Assembly: GCA_947503265.1 (NCBI GenBank)
Contig: CANNDC010000014.1
Coordinates: 38,139-102,138 of the forward strand
Length of the DNA: 64,000 bases
Origin: an uncultured Alteromonadaceae bacterium
GTDB taxonomy: Bacteria > Pseudomonadota > Gammaproteobacteria > Enterobacterales > Alteromonadaceae
Reading direction: 5' to 3'
Made by a program: the position numbers and the translations under genes. This document shows, piece by piece, positions 9,104 through 18,090 of the stretch. Below the pieces are notes generated by a model. It was not told where the DNA came from. It made no database searches and saw only the letters and a program-made list of their open reading frames with translations. Within the stretch, counting starts at the first letter, position 1; each line of letters opens with the position of its first letter.

Positions 9104-9697
9104 ATGAAGAAAATAGCTTCAATTTTTGCAGTATTGACTACGTTGTGTACATTTTCTGCATCAGCTGCGTATATAGATTTTGATAGTGTTACTGTCGATT
9201 CATATGGTGGTGGCCAAGACAAAATCGGAACGGCGACAGCTTCAGGTACAACTTTAAGCCTAACAGGTAATGTATGGAAAAGTGTTTCTGGAACTTTTGA
9301 TGTTACGTCCGACACTCTACTTAAATTCGAGTTCTTCTCGGATGTAGAAGGTGAAATTAGTGGTATCGGTTTCAACGATAATGCTGGTATCACAGGGACT
9401 AGAACATTCCAAATCGCTGGAACTCAGAATTATGGGAACAATACTTTCGATACGTATAATGTAGGTGACGGTTGGTCAGCATTTACGATTGATGTTGGTA
9501 ATTTCTATACTGGTTCATTTGACCGTATATTTTTCGTAATGGATGACGATTCTGGCAATCTCGCTAGTAATGGCGCGTTCAGAAACGTAGAAGTATGTTC
9601 AGCGAATGACTGTATGACTACTTCAGCAATTCCAGAGCCTGCAATGGCCGGTTTAATTGCGCTAGGGTTGTTAGGTTTGCGTCGCAGACTTAAGTAA
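9104..9697 (+). CDS. PEP-CTERM sorting domain protein
   Basis: A 197-residue secreted protein with AAGGAATAA just before the ATG. Signal peptide: MKKIASIFAVLTTLCTFSASA. The mature part is a beta-rich domain with many Asp/Gly. The C-terminus has the complete PEP-CTERM tripartite signal: IPEPAMAG, a hydrophobic helix, then LRRRLK. This signal is recognised by exosortase (EpsH/XrtA type), which is not in the window. PEP-CTERM proteins are typically linked to EPS production and floc or biofilm matrix, in agreement with the EPS cluster directly upstream. It is paralogous to the gene at 10001. Confidence 0.9.
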   Translation: MKKIASIFAVLTTLCTFSASAAYIDFDSVTVDSYGGGQDKIGTATASGTTLSLTGNVWKSVSGTFDVTSDTLLKFEFFSDVEGEISGIGFNDNAGITGTRTFQIAGTQNYGNNTFDTYNVGDGWSAFTIDVGNFYTGSFDRIFFVMDDDSGNLASNGAFRNVEVCSANDCMTTSAIPEPAMAGLIALGLLGLRRRLK

Positions 9698-9714
9698 TTC
9701 CTAAGATACTATTT

Positions 9715-9742
9715 AAAAAGCCAGCTATATGCTGGCTTTTTT
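9715..9742 (+). terminator. Rho-independent terminator after the first PEP-CTERM gene
   Basis: Stem AAAAAGCCAGC / GCTGGCTTTTT with a 5-base loop and a T-run, 18 bases after the stop codon. It isolates this gene from the next, which has its own promoter. Confidence 0.88.
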
Positions 9743-9899
9743 GTGTTTGTCATTTGTATATTTTGTTATCCCCATATCAATAATCTTATACCTAATCTTC
9801 CTCTTTCTACTATTTACAATTCTTGTGTATATATTACATTCGCAAATCAATAATTTTCTAAAATAGCTAAGCAACCCCAGTGTTAGCGCAAGAAATTAG

Positions 9900-9916
9900 C
9901 GGCACAATTTATGCAA
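9900..9916 (+). promoter_or_regulatory. Sigma-54-type promoter of the second PEP-CTERM gene
   Basis: CGGCAC-AATTT-ATGCA: GG (9901-9902) and GC (9913-9914) are exactly 10 bases apart. It lies about 85 bases before the start codon, a similar distance to that in the paralogue upstream. Confidence 0.65.
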
Positions 9917-10000
9917 TCAAAATGTTATGTCTAAATAATAGACAGTTTTTTGACAATGACATTCAAAGAGCATTTGTTTCTTTAATCACAAGGTAAGAAA

Positions 10001-10639
10001 ATGAAGAGTATTGCTTTAGTTATTTTATTCGGGTTGATGTCTAGCCTCTCACCAGCAAAGGCTGCATTTATAAATTTTGAGAACGAATCAATCGTTTCCC
10101 ACGGTGAAAGGCAAGATAAAATTGGCTCTCTCAATGCCGACAGCACAATGTTGATGTTGACGGGCAATGTCTGGAAAAGCATTTTTGGGCCATACACGGT
10201 CACTTCAAACACATATTTAAATTTTGACTTTGCCTCAAGCGTTGAAGGTGAGATTCACGGTATCGGATTTAGCAGAGACAATAATATAGATGGTTACAGA
10301 AACTTTGTATTAGCTGGCTCTCAAGATTTCGGAAGGAATGATTTTGATACCTATAATGCAGGGGATGGTTGGGTTACGTTTGAAATCAATGTTGGTAGTT
10401 TTTACAGAGGCAATTACGACTATCTATTTTTTATAAACGACAACGATCTGGAAGGTACACCGATTTCAAACTCGAGTTTCAGAGATGTAGAAATATGTGA
10501 GCTAGGTGAATGCAGTTTGAGAGTAAACAATAACGGAAGGTCCACTGTAATAAACGAACCTTCTACTTTCGCTCTACTAGCGGCCTTGCCTATACTTCTT
10601 TTTGCAAGACGCTCTAAAAAGCACCGTTTAACTAACTAA
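10001..10639 (+). CDS. PEP-CTERM-like secreted protein, paralogue of the gene at 9104
   Basis: A 212-residue secreted protein with signal peptide MKSIALVILFGLMSSLSPAKA. Its middle aligns with the preceding gene over almost the whole length: GNVWKS, SVEGEI.GIGF and FDTYN.GDGW are shared. The sorting signal is a variant: INEPSTFALLA, hydrophobic stretch, then ARRSKKHR, so the first Pro of PEP is Asn. It probably arose by tandem duplication and then diverged. It has its own promoter and is likely exported to the surface or EPS matrix. Confidence 0.85.
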   Translation: MKSIALVILFGLMSSLSPAKAAFINFENESIVSHGERQDKIGSLNADSTMLMLTGNVWKSIFGPYTVTSNTYLNFDFASSVEGEIHGIGFSRDNNIDGYRNFVLAGSQDFGRNDFDTYNAGDGWVTFEINVGSFYRGNYDYLFFINDNDLEGTPISNSSFRDVEICELGECSLRVNNNGRSTVINEPSTFALLAALPILLFARRSKKHRLTN

Positions 10640-10673
10640 TACAGCTAGTTATAATATCGAGAGGTTTGGATTC

Positions 10674-11093
10674 TTATCCGGCCTCTTGGTTGTTAATCTT
10701 CTTTTCCAACCAAACCCTAGCTTCATTTTCTGAATCGAAAAAGCCATAAATGACGCCGGTTTCTTCGTATATTTCTGTCCAGAACTTCTTTACGATCAAA
10801 GCATATTCAACGTCTACTAGCACAACGGCGGTTGCTGCAAGGTGCATTAGCTTAGCCTGACGTATGGTCTCTGCTAGTAAACTTTTAGCTTCTGGCGGTA
10901 CTAGAGGCGTTCCAGACAACAACACCAAGCTAGCCCATGGTTTATGCATTATTTTATCTCGGTAGGCTTGTACACTTCGTTGATATTGCAACACCATTTC
11001 TAGATTGGCTGGGCCTTCTCCTTCTATGACTAAAAGTTGGCCATCTATCGATAAATGGAGTTGCCCATGAACAGGGAAATGTCGATTGTTCAA
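10674..11093 (-). CDS. Conserved hypothetical protein, possibly STAS-like
   Basis: A 139-residue soluble protein on the minus strand. The start is TTG with AAGGA about 7 bases upstream; no ATG is available in frame. The pattern of short strands and amphipathic helices (INGQLLVIEGEGPAN at the start, then SLVLLSGTPLVPPEA and AATAVVLVDVEYA) resembles small SpoIIAA/STAS-like alpha/beta domains, but I do not recognise the family with confidence. It is convergent with the PEP-CTERM gene and divergent from the antiporter. Confidence 0.6.
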   Translation of the reverse strand: MNNRHFPVHGQLHLSIDGQLLVIEGEGPANLEMVLQYQRSVQAYRDKIMHKPWASLVLLSGTPLVPPEAKSLLAETIRQAKLMHLAATAVVLVDVEYALIVKKFWTEIYEETGVIYGFFDSENEARVWLEKKINNQEAG

Positions 11094-11249
11094 TTCTAAT
11101 CCTTATTTGTAATGGCGGCTCCTTGGCCTTAGTTCAGTCTAGCAATTTTTTGCAGACCTTCAACTTTTCGTTTTGCAATTTATTCAGCACAAAACTGTTC
11201 AATAGATTAAAGTGAATATGTAAGTAGATTTCTGAGGAAAACAACACTA

Positions 11250-12470
11250 ATGGAATCATCAATAATTCATACCATCGGTAGCGTGCTTATTTTTGCCGCT
11301 ATCGGGTCTATTGGTTTGCTTGTTCATCGGCGAGTGAGGTTACCGTTTTCCCTCATCCTGGTTGTGCTCGGCTTTTTATTGTCTTTGCTTGTTGTTCCTT
11401 TAGGTTGGCAAACAGGTATTGAGGCTAGTAATTTTCAAGATGTGATTCTATTTGTTTTATTACCGGTTCTCATATTTGAGTCTGCATTCAGTCTGCACGT
11501 AAAAATCCTGATGAAGTACTTACCTAACGTGTTAACTCTTGCGACATTGGGGATAGTGCTATCCGCTTCGATCATAGCAGTTATCTTATATTACGGAATC
11601 GATCATGCTGGGTTTCCATTTATCGCGGCCTTGTTAACCGGTGTGGTGATTTCTGCCACCGATCCTGTTGCGGTTGTTGCCCAGCTTAAGCAACTCAAAG
11701 CACCAGCAGAATTGAATATATTGATTGAGGGCGAGAGCCTGTTCAATGACGCAACTGCCATTGTGCTATTTGGCATTGTATTGAGTATCGCTACTGGGTC
11801 TGAGTACGCTGGGTTTGGTGCAGCATTCTTAACTTTTTTGAAAGTATTTGTCGGGGGAATCGTGTTAGGGGCAATTTTAGGTGGTTTTGCTGCTTTAATC
11901 GTCAAATGGATTGAACCTAGCATCCCACATTTGATTTTTATTACCCTAGTCCTTGCTTATGGCAGTCTTTATGTTGGAGAGCATGTATTACACGTCTCCG
12001 GTATTGTAGCTGTATTGGTTGCTGCTTTAATTTTTAAACGGTTTGCGTTTAAGCGTATCGAGCATCACATTTTAGAACTTCATCATGTTTGGGAAACCCT
12101 CGCGTTTGTGGCGAATGTATTTGTTTTTATTTTGCTTGGTTTAGTGGTATCAATAAACATGTTCACTGATATGTATATTGCCATTGGGTTAGCTATAGCC
12201 GGTGCTTTTGTTGCAAGGATTGTAGCAGTTTATGTGTCTGTGTTAGTGAACAAATACACCATTGGACAAAGTACACCATCAAATTATCCACCGATTATGA
12301 TTTGGGGTGGGTTACGCGGAGCGGTAACGATCGCCCTCGTGTTATCTTTGCCCACCAGCATTCCTTACTGGTGGACAATTCAATCAATCGGATTCGGCGT
12401 AGTGATATTCTCTTTGGTAGTTCAGGCAACAACGAATCCGCTATTAATGAAAAAAATGCGAATTAATTGA
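11250..12470 (+). CDS. Monovalent cation:proton antiporter, CPA1 family (NhaP-like)
   Basis: A 406-residue inner-membrane protein with about 12 hydrophobic segments. Family signatures are GVVISATDPVAVVA (about residue 130), EGESLFNDATAIVLF (about residue 160) with the ND pair used in ion transport, and WGGLRGAVTIALVLSLP near the end. It would exchange Na+ (or K+) for H+, fitting a marine lifestyle. It lacks the long cytoplasmic C-terminal domain seen in many relatives. GAGGAAAAC before the ATG provides the ribosome binding site. Confidence 0.9.
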   Translation: MESSIIHTIGSVLIFAAIGSIGLLVHRRVRLPFSLILVVLGFLLSLLVVPLGWQTGIEASNFQDVILFVLLPVLIFESAFSLHVKILMKYLPNVLTLATLGIVLSASIIAVILYYGIDHAGFPFIAALLTGVVISATDPVAVVAQLKQLKAPAELNILIEGESLFNDATAIVLFGIVLSIATGSEYAGFGAAFLTFLKVFVGGIVLGAILGGFAALIVKWIEPSIPHLIFITLVLAYGSLYVGEHVLHVSGIVAVLVAALIFKRFAFKRIEHHILELHHVWETLAFVANVFVFILLGLVVSINMFTDMYIAIGLAIAGAFVARIVAVYVSVLVNKYTIGQSTPSNYPPIMIWGGLRGAVTIALVLSLPTSIPYWWTIQSIGFGVVIFSLVVQATTNPLLMKKMRIN

Positions 12471-12482
12471 ACCCAAATCAGA

Positions 12483-13901
12483 TTACTTTCGTTCTCTGTA
12501 GCCAAAGAATTTATTTTCGACAATTTGTTCAACAACACCTTCGGGCAGTGAGTTTTCCCATTCTCCGCGCCCGTTAGGAAGTTGTTTTAATACTTCTCTT
12601 GAATAGATTGAGAACAACCCGCTATCGCTACATTCTATGCCTGCCAAGAAGCCATTTTCTATTAAGTGGCGGTATAAAAATCTAAGGTGGTCTTGTACTT
12701 TAACAGACGTGAAATCGTTCAAGTTGCCATGTTCGTCCAGTTCTGGATAGATAAACATATTGGTATTGTCTGGGAATAACTTGCCAAACCCTTCCAATAT
12801 GCCGCCTTCGACACCTCTGTAGCTACTTTCATCAAAAATTTGTTTGATGTTTATCATGCCTACAACGATACCGATATGTAGTTTTGTATATTGACGGAAA
12901 TAGGCGCGTAACGAGAAGTAACGTGTGTAATCCGATACCATCACACTGTAACCAAGTGCATTTAGCAACTGCACGCGAGCAACAATGTCTTGTTCCGGCA
13001 CTCGATTATCATTTCCCTGAGCATCGTTCAACGATATCTCTGCAATAACAGCGGTATTTTCCTTACTGACACTATGTATGTCATAAAAAGACTTCTGACC
13101 TTGTTCGATCATATCGACATTCAGTTTGGTGACTGGTCTAAATGATCCCCGAATAGTGAGCACATTTTTCTTGTAAAGCATCTCTGCTGGGACGGCGACT
13201 GAGCCATCAGGATAAAACATGATGGCGCGTGTTTTCCAACTGCGAATCAAATGTAAGTTAATTGCGCGGTTGTCGACGTCTTCGAAATATGGACCTTGAA
13301 AATCGATAGAGTCGATTTCAATTCGATTCTTTTTCATATTGTCCGTGAGTGAATCAATGACTTTTTTGGGATCTTCAAAGTAGTAGTATGCGGCGTAAAT
13401 CAGGTTAACACCGACAACACCAAGTGCTTGTTGTTGTGCTTCAGCATTGTCATCACGCATTCTCACATGAACAGTGATATTAGACGGTGGAGCACCAGGA
13501 TACATTTGAATACGGACGCCGCACCATGCGTGGCATTCATTGTCTCTGTTGAAACTTTTTGCTGCAACGGTCGCAGCATAGGCAAAGTATCGTGATGATT
13601 TAGATCGAATACTACCAACCCGATCTACAACCAAATCAAATTCTTGTTCCATCATTGCTGTAACACGGGCGCGGCTGACATATCGCCCATCTTCTTGCAC
13701 ACCATAGATGGCATCAGAAAATTTCATGTCGTAAGCAGACATGGTTTTAGCAATGGTTCCAGCTGCTGCTCCTGCGATGAAAAATTGTCGCGCAGTTTCT
13801 TGTCCAGCACCGATTTCTACAATAGTACCGTATTTCTTTTCATCTAGATTAAGCCGTAAAGCTTTTTGCGAAGTCGTTCGCTCACTAACTTGCTTGTCCA
13901 T
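12483..13901 (-). CDS. Conserved hypothetical protein (472 aa)
   Basis: A soluble 472-residue protein with no signal peptide or membrane segment. I do not recognise the family. Early residues include KYGTIVEIGAGQETARQFF and IAGAAAGTIAKTMSAYDM; the middle has QALGVVGVNLIYAAYYYFEDP and SIDFQGPYFEDVDNRAINL; the C-terminal part has RGVEGGILEGFGKLFPDNTNMFIYPELD. The well-formed reading frame and codon use support a real gene, probably a cytosolic enzyme. It is monocistronic and convergent with the antiporter; 276 bases separate it from the divergent sigma-factor gene. Confidence 0.7.
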   Translation of the reverse strand: MDKQVSERTTSQKALRLNLDEKKYGTIVEIGAGQETARQFFIAGAAAGTIAKTMSAYDMKFSDAIYGVQEDGRYVSRARVTAMMEQEFDLVVDRVGSIRSKSSRYFAYAATVAAKSFNRDNECHAWCGVRIQMYPGAPPSNITVHVRMRDDNAEAQQQALGVVGVNLIYAAYYYFEDPKKVIDSLTDNMKKNRIEIDSIDFQGPYFEDVDNRAINLHLIRSWKTRAIMFYPDGSVAVPAEMLYKKNVLTIRGSFRPVTKLNVDMIEQGQKSFYDIHSVSKENTAVIAEISLNDAQGNDNRVPEQDIVARVQLLNALGYSVMVSDYTRYFSLRAYFRQYTKLHIGIVVGMINIKQIFDESSYRGVEGGILEGFGKLFPDNTNMFIYPELDEHGNLNDFTSVKVQDHLRFLYRHLIENGFLAGIECSDSGLFSIYSREVLKQLPNGRGEWENSLPEGVVEQIVENKFFGYRERK

Positions 13902-14177
13902 TTAAATTCCTGATAGAAATGAAAGGGTACATATACCCGTAATAGAGAGTTATGGATGAATATTAGTGGAAACACAGGAGAGCATAAAGAAAAAAATACG
14001 ATTTCATTAGGGGAAATTGGCTCGAATTACGCTATTAATAATAAGTAGGCTTGAATAAGCTTGATATTTGCGCAATAACTGAATGGCAAATGGAGAATTT
14101 TGTCCCTTTTTGGGTGAACTTGCCTCATAAATGCAGATTAGAATGTCTTATCAAACACAAATGAATTAAATGGAAAT

Positions 14178-14741
14178 ATGACGCACTCCAATGAGTTAAC
14201 GCAATTGCTAATTAAAATGGGGCAGGGGGACAGTCTAGCCTCCCCCCAGCTTAGCTCGGCAATATTATCTGAGCTGCATCGATTGGCACAAATCTACATG
14301 AGCAGCGAAGCGACTGGACACACGTTGCAAGCCACGGCGCTGGTCAATGAGGCCTATCTGCGTTTGGTCGATACCAAAATTAGTTGGCAAGATAGGGCGC
14401 ATTTTTTCGCGGTAGCAGCAAAACAAATGCGTCGTATTTTGGTCGATCATGCCAGAAGTAAAACCGCAGCAAAACGTGGCGGCAAGTCTATTCCTGAATC
14501 CTTTGAGGATGCTGTCGTTTATAGTCAAGACAACGTAGAAGAGCTTGTTTATCTAGATGAATTACTTAAACAACTTGCAGAGTTTGATGAACGTGCAGCA
14601 AGAATGTTTGAAATGCGCTTGTTTGCCGGGCTGTCAAATAATGAAATCGCAGGTTTAGAGAAACTTTCTGTTGCTACAGTGGAACGTGAAATGAAAACTG
14701 CCAAATCATGGATTCAACACCAGCTTAAAGAGAATAATTGA
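14178..14741 (+). CDS. ECF sigma factor, ECF43/TIGR02999-like, kinase-associated
   Basis: A 187-residue ECF sigma factor. Region 2 contains TLQATALVNEAYLRLV (residues 49-64) followed by RAHFFAVAAKQMRRILVDHAR; region 4 is GLSNNEIAGLEKLSVATVEREMKTAKSWI. The acidic residues that normally contact core polymerase in region 2.2 are replaced by a Thr-containing stretch (Thr53), as in EcfP of Vibrio parahaemolyticus, where threonine phosphorylation by PknT activates the factor. That mechanism is inferred here. The stop codon overlaps the ATG of the kinase gene by one base. Confidence 0.88.
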   Translation: MTHSNELTQLLIKMGQGDSLASPQLSSAILSELHRLAQIYMSSEATGHTLQATALVNEAYLRLVDTKISWQDRAHFFAVAAKQMRRILVDHARSKTAAKRGGKSIPESFEDAVVYSQDNVEELVYLDELLKQLAEFDERAARMFEMRLFAGLSNNEIAGLEKLSVATVEREMKTAKSWIQHQLKENN

Positions 14742-17371
14742 TGGATAAGAATCGCTGGCAATCAGTTAAAGAGATTTTTAATCAAGCATTAGAATTGCCT
14801 GCGGATAAACGGCATGCGTATGTGATTGCAAAGTCTGAAGGAGACATTGAACTTCAGGAATCTGTACTGGGTATGCTCAAAGCAGAAGAAGAAAACCGAG
14901 AAGACACTCACAGTGTTACTCATTTAATTTCATCCAACGCACAAACTCTGTTGGACAATCGCTTTGAACTAAAGCCCGGAGACAAGATTGACGCCTATGT
15001 CATTGATGGTGTGATTGGTGAAGGGGGTATGGGAAGCGTTTATTTGGCTAGCAGAGCGGATAAAACGTTTGAGCAGCAAGTTGCCATTAAGCTAGTCCAC
15101 AGCAGAAATGTTACTCGAGAAAGTATCGAACGATTTCGTTTAGAACGACAAATACTCGCCTCTTTTAGTCATCCAAATATCGCTTCATTAATAGGAGGAG
15201 GAGAAACCGAAGATCAAATGCCTTACATCGTATTGGAGTACGTCAAAGGCATCAACATCATTGACTATTGCAAACAACAAAAGCTCGGTCTAAAGGAAAG
15301 GCTAGCGCTGTTTCGCAAAGTCCTATCTGCTATTAGCTACGCCCATCAAAACTTAGTGGTGCATCGTGATATCAAACCTAGCAATGTGCTAATTAATGAA
15401 CATGGAGGCGTTAAATTACTCGATTTTGGTATCGCCAAGTTACTGGACACCGAGAAAAATCAGTCCGATTTGGAACTGACCCGTGAAGAAATGAGAATTT
15501 TGACACCCGGTAGCGCGTCTCCTGAGCAAGTTTTGGGCGGCACCATTACCACGCGTTCAGACATCTATGGTTTAGGGACACTTTTATACCAGATGCTAAC
15601 TGAACAGCCGGTATTTGAAACTCAAGGTGTTACCCAAAGACAGGTGGAAGATCTGATTTTAACTGCCAACCCAGCGAAGCCAAGCAAAGTTTGTGCTGAG
15701 AGTGAATTTAGATATTTACGACAGCGCTCAAATGGTATTAAAGGAGACTTAGACACCATAGTATTGACCGCACTGCAAAAAGATCCTGATAGGCGTTACG
15801 ACACCAGCCAGTTGTTTGAGCAAGATATAGAACGTTACCTAACGCATTATCCCATCTTGGCTAAACCCGACAGCTTGGCCTATGTGTTTGGCAAATTTAT
15901 CAGAAGAAACGCAATAATTACTTCAGTTGGAAGCGTTTTTGTCGTTGCATTGATGATTTTCTCCATTGTGTTGAGTCAGCAATCTAACGTGATCCAAATG
16001 GAACGGGATAAAGCTCTTAGCGAGGCCATTGTCTCAAAACAAGTTTCAGATTTTATGGTGGAGATGTTCGAAGCAGCTGATCCGAATTCGGTCAATGGCG
16101 ACAAGTTGACCGCAAACGAATTAGTGGTGGCTGCTGCTGATAGGCTGAAAAAATTGGAAATGGCACCGGCCATTAGAGCTCGTTTGACCCTAACTCTGGG
16201 GAGTGTTTACCGAAGTATTGGAGATCTTGCCGATGCTAAGGCATTACTAGATGAAGCGAGTCAATTTTATGTGAGCAACGCCGAAGCATCAGACAAAGAT
16301 CTAGGTGAAGTCAATATTCAGTTTGGGCACTACTATTATGCGATGGGTGATTATCTGGCCTGTGAAAAGTATTTTAGGTCAGCACTAATGCACTTCTCTG
16401 CAGCGATGGAAGCGACGAGTTCAAATACCGACAGGAATTTAAAGAGTTCACTCTATGAATCTAGATACGGTATCGCCGTTTCCTTGGGGGAACAGGGTAA
16501 AAACTTAGAGGCGCTTGCCTTATTTGAGAAGCAACAAAACATCTTCGAAACTGATGATTCAGTCGATCACCACTCTTTGGCCGATTTTTATTTGGCTTAT
16601 GGTCACACTCTGCGTTCTTTAAGTCGGTTCGAAGATTCGGCAACTATGTTAGAAAAAGGGGTCGAGTTCGCTCGCAAAAACTTTGGAAATAACCATTTAT
16701 TTACCGGCTATGCACTCAATCAACTTGCGAGTACTTACCATTCCATAGGTAAATTTTCCCAAGCCTTACCATTGGCTTATGAAGGGTTAGAGATTCGAAA
16801 AAAACAGCATAAAGATAACAATCCCGAAATCGCTGCTAGTCTCGGTATTGTTTCTCGACTCCATGCTGCGTTGGGAGACTTGCCAAAAGCCATTGAAGCG
16901 AAAGAATCCGCTATGCAAGTGCTCGCTGATTCGGTGGGGAAAGAACACACCTATTATGGCGGCAGTATGTCTAGCTTGGCATCACTTTATTTCGATCATG
17001 GCAAGCTGGATGTCGCCAACGAATATTTTCAGTCAGCCGAAGGTATTCTAAGTAAAGCCTTGCCTCCAGGACATATTTATTTGTCATTACCCTTGATAGG
17101 ACAGGGTAGGGTTGCATTGGAAAGGCAAAATTATAGCGACGCAGTGGCGTTTCTCGAACAGGCACATACGCTACTAAAACCGAATGAAGAACAAGCAAAA
17201 AAACGCTATGCGGATGCGTCGGCCTATTATTCGGTTGCGCTTTACAGTGTTGGTGAACTAAATAAAGCTAGCTCGATTGCAAATGAATCCTTAGCCATTT
17301 ATGGTGATTTGTTTGGAGAAGATAGCGACCAATACATGAAAATTAAAAAATTGGTGGAAAACAGCCTTTGA
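14741..17371 (+). CDS. Membrane Ser/Thr protein kinase with periplasmic TPR domain
   Basis: An 876-residue Hanks-type kinase. Residues about 85-370 hold the catalytic domain: glycine loop GEGGMGSVY (93-101), Lys117 in VAIKLV, HRDIKPSN (208-215) and DFG (228-230). A single membrane helix follows at about 391-412. The remaining 450 residues are tetratricopeptide repeats, placing a protein-binding sensor outside the cytoplasm. ATG 14741 overlaps the sigma-factor stop; a TTG one codon upstream is also open. The operon partner sigma factor is the likely substrate and the downstream PP2C the likely antagonist. Confidence 0.9.
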   Translation: MDKNRWQSVKEIFNQALELPADKRHAYVIAKSEGDIELQESVLGMLKAEEENREDTHSVTHLISSNAQTLLDNRFELKPGDKIDAYVIDGVIGEGGMGSVYLASRADKTFEQQVAIKLVHSRNVTRESIERFRLERQILASFSHPNIASLIGGGETEDQMPYIVLEYVKGINIIDYCKQQKLGLKERLALFRKVLSAISYAHQNLVVHRDIKPSNVLINEHGGVKLLDFGIAKLLDTEKNQSDLELTREEMRILTPGSASPEQVLGGTITTRSDIYGLGTLLYQMLTEQPVFETQGVTQRQVEDLILTANPAKPSKVCAESEFRYLRQRSNGIKGDLDTIVLTALQKDPDRRYDTSQLFEQDIERYLTHYPILAKPDSLAYVFGKFIRRNAIITSVGSVFVVALMIFSIVLSQQSNVIQMERDKALSEAIVSKQVSDFMVEMFEAADPNSVNGDKLTANELVVAAADRLKKLEMAPAIRARLTLTLGSVYRSIGDLADAKALLDEASQFYVSNAEASDKDLGEVNIQFGHYYYAMGDYLACEKYFRSALMHFSAAMEATSSNTDRNLKSSLYESRYGIAVSLGEQGKNLEALALFEKQQNIFETDDSVDHHSLADFYLAYGHTLRSLSRFEDSATMLEKGVEFARKNFGNNHLFTGYALNQLASTYHSIGKFSQALPLAYEGLEIRKKQHKDNNPEIAASLGIVSRLHAALGDLPKAIEAKESAMQVLADSVGKEHTYYGGSMSSLASLYFDHGKLDVANEYFQSAEGILSKALPPGHIYLSLPLIGQGRVALERQNYSDAVAFLEQAHTLLKPNEEQAKKRYADASAYYSVALYSVGELNKASSIANESLAIYGDLFGEDSDQYMKIKKLVENSL

Positions 17372-18081
17372 TTCAATATATGAGTTACGGAAATACGCAT
17401 ATTGGAATGCGCAGAAAGGTAAATGAAGATAGTTTTCTGGTGGATGAATCTCAAGAACTTTGGATAGTTGCAGACGGTATGGGAGGGCACGCTGCAGGGG
17501 ATGTCGCGTCAAAGTTAGCCTGCCAAAACGTATCTGAGCTGATTAAAAGTGGATGCCAAGCAGAAGATGCTATTGGCAGAGTCCACCAACAGATTCGTAA
17601 AGCTGGTGAAGAGGACATAGGGCAATACCAAATGGGAACCACATTGGTATTGGCAAAACCGACACAGTCACATTTGGACATTTTCTGGGTCGGAGATAGT
17701 CGTGCCTATTTAATGCGTGAAAATCGTTTCGAACAAGTCACTAAAGATCATTCACTCGTTCAAAAAATGATTGATAACCATTTAATCAATGAACAAGAAG
17801 CAAAGAAACATCCTAAACGTAACGTCATTAGTCAGTGTCTAGGTGCCGCCAATATTGATGCTCTCGATGTGGGTAACACTCAAATTTTGATGCGTGCAGG
17901 CGACAGGGTGATACTTTGTTCAGACGGTTTACATGGCGAATTGGAAGCTGAACATATTGAATCTATATTGTCCGACGCCGAAGCGCCAAAAGACGCCGTA
18001 GAGCAGCTTATTCTGTCGGCAAATCAAAGTGGTGGCGCAGATAATGTCACCGTCATTGCCATTTTTACTGACGAAGTTTAA
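17368..18081 (+). CDS. PP2C-type protein phosphatase
   Basis: A 237-residue PP2C/Stp1-like serine/threonine phosphatase, essentially the catalytic domain only. Metal-binding motifs are in order: RKVNEDSFLV, VADGMGGHAAGD, WVGDSRAYL, LCSDGLHGEL and GGADNVTVIAIF. The TTG start overlaps the kinase stop by 4 bases; ATG 17380 (M-S-Y-G-N-T-H) is a shorter alternative. It completes a sigma factor-kinase-phosphatase module and is expected to dephosphorylate the kinase and/or the sigma factor. Confidence 0.9.
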   Translation: MIQYMSYGNTHIGMRRKVNEDSFLVDESQELWIVADGMGGHAAGDVASKLACQNVSELIKSGCQAEDAIGRVHQQIRKAGEEDIGQYQMGTTLVLAKPTQSHLDIFWVGDSRAYLMRENRFEQVTKDHSLVQKMIDNHLINEQEAKKHPKRNVISQCLGAANIDALDVGNTQILMRAGDRVILCSDGLHGELEAEHIESILSDAEAPKDAVEQLILSANQSGGADNVTVIAIFTDEV

Positions 18082-18090
18082 TCGTAGAGA

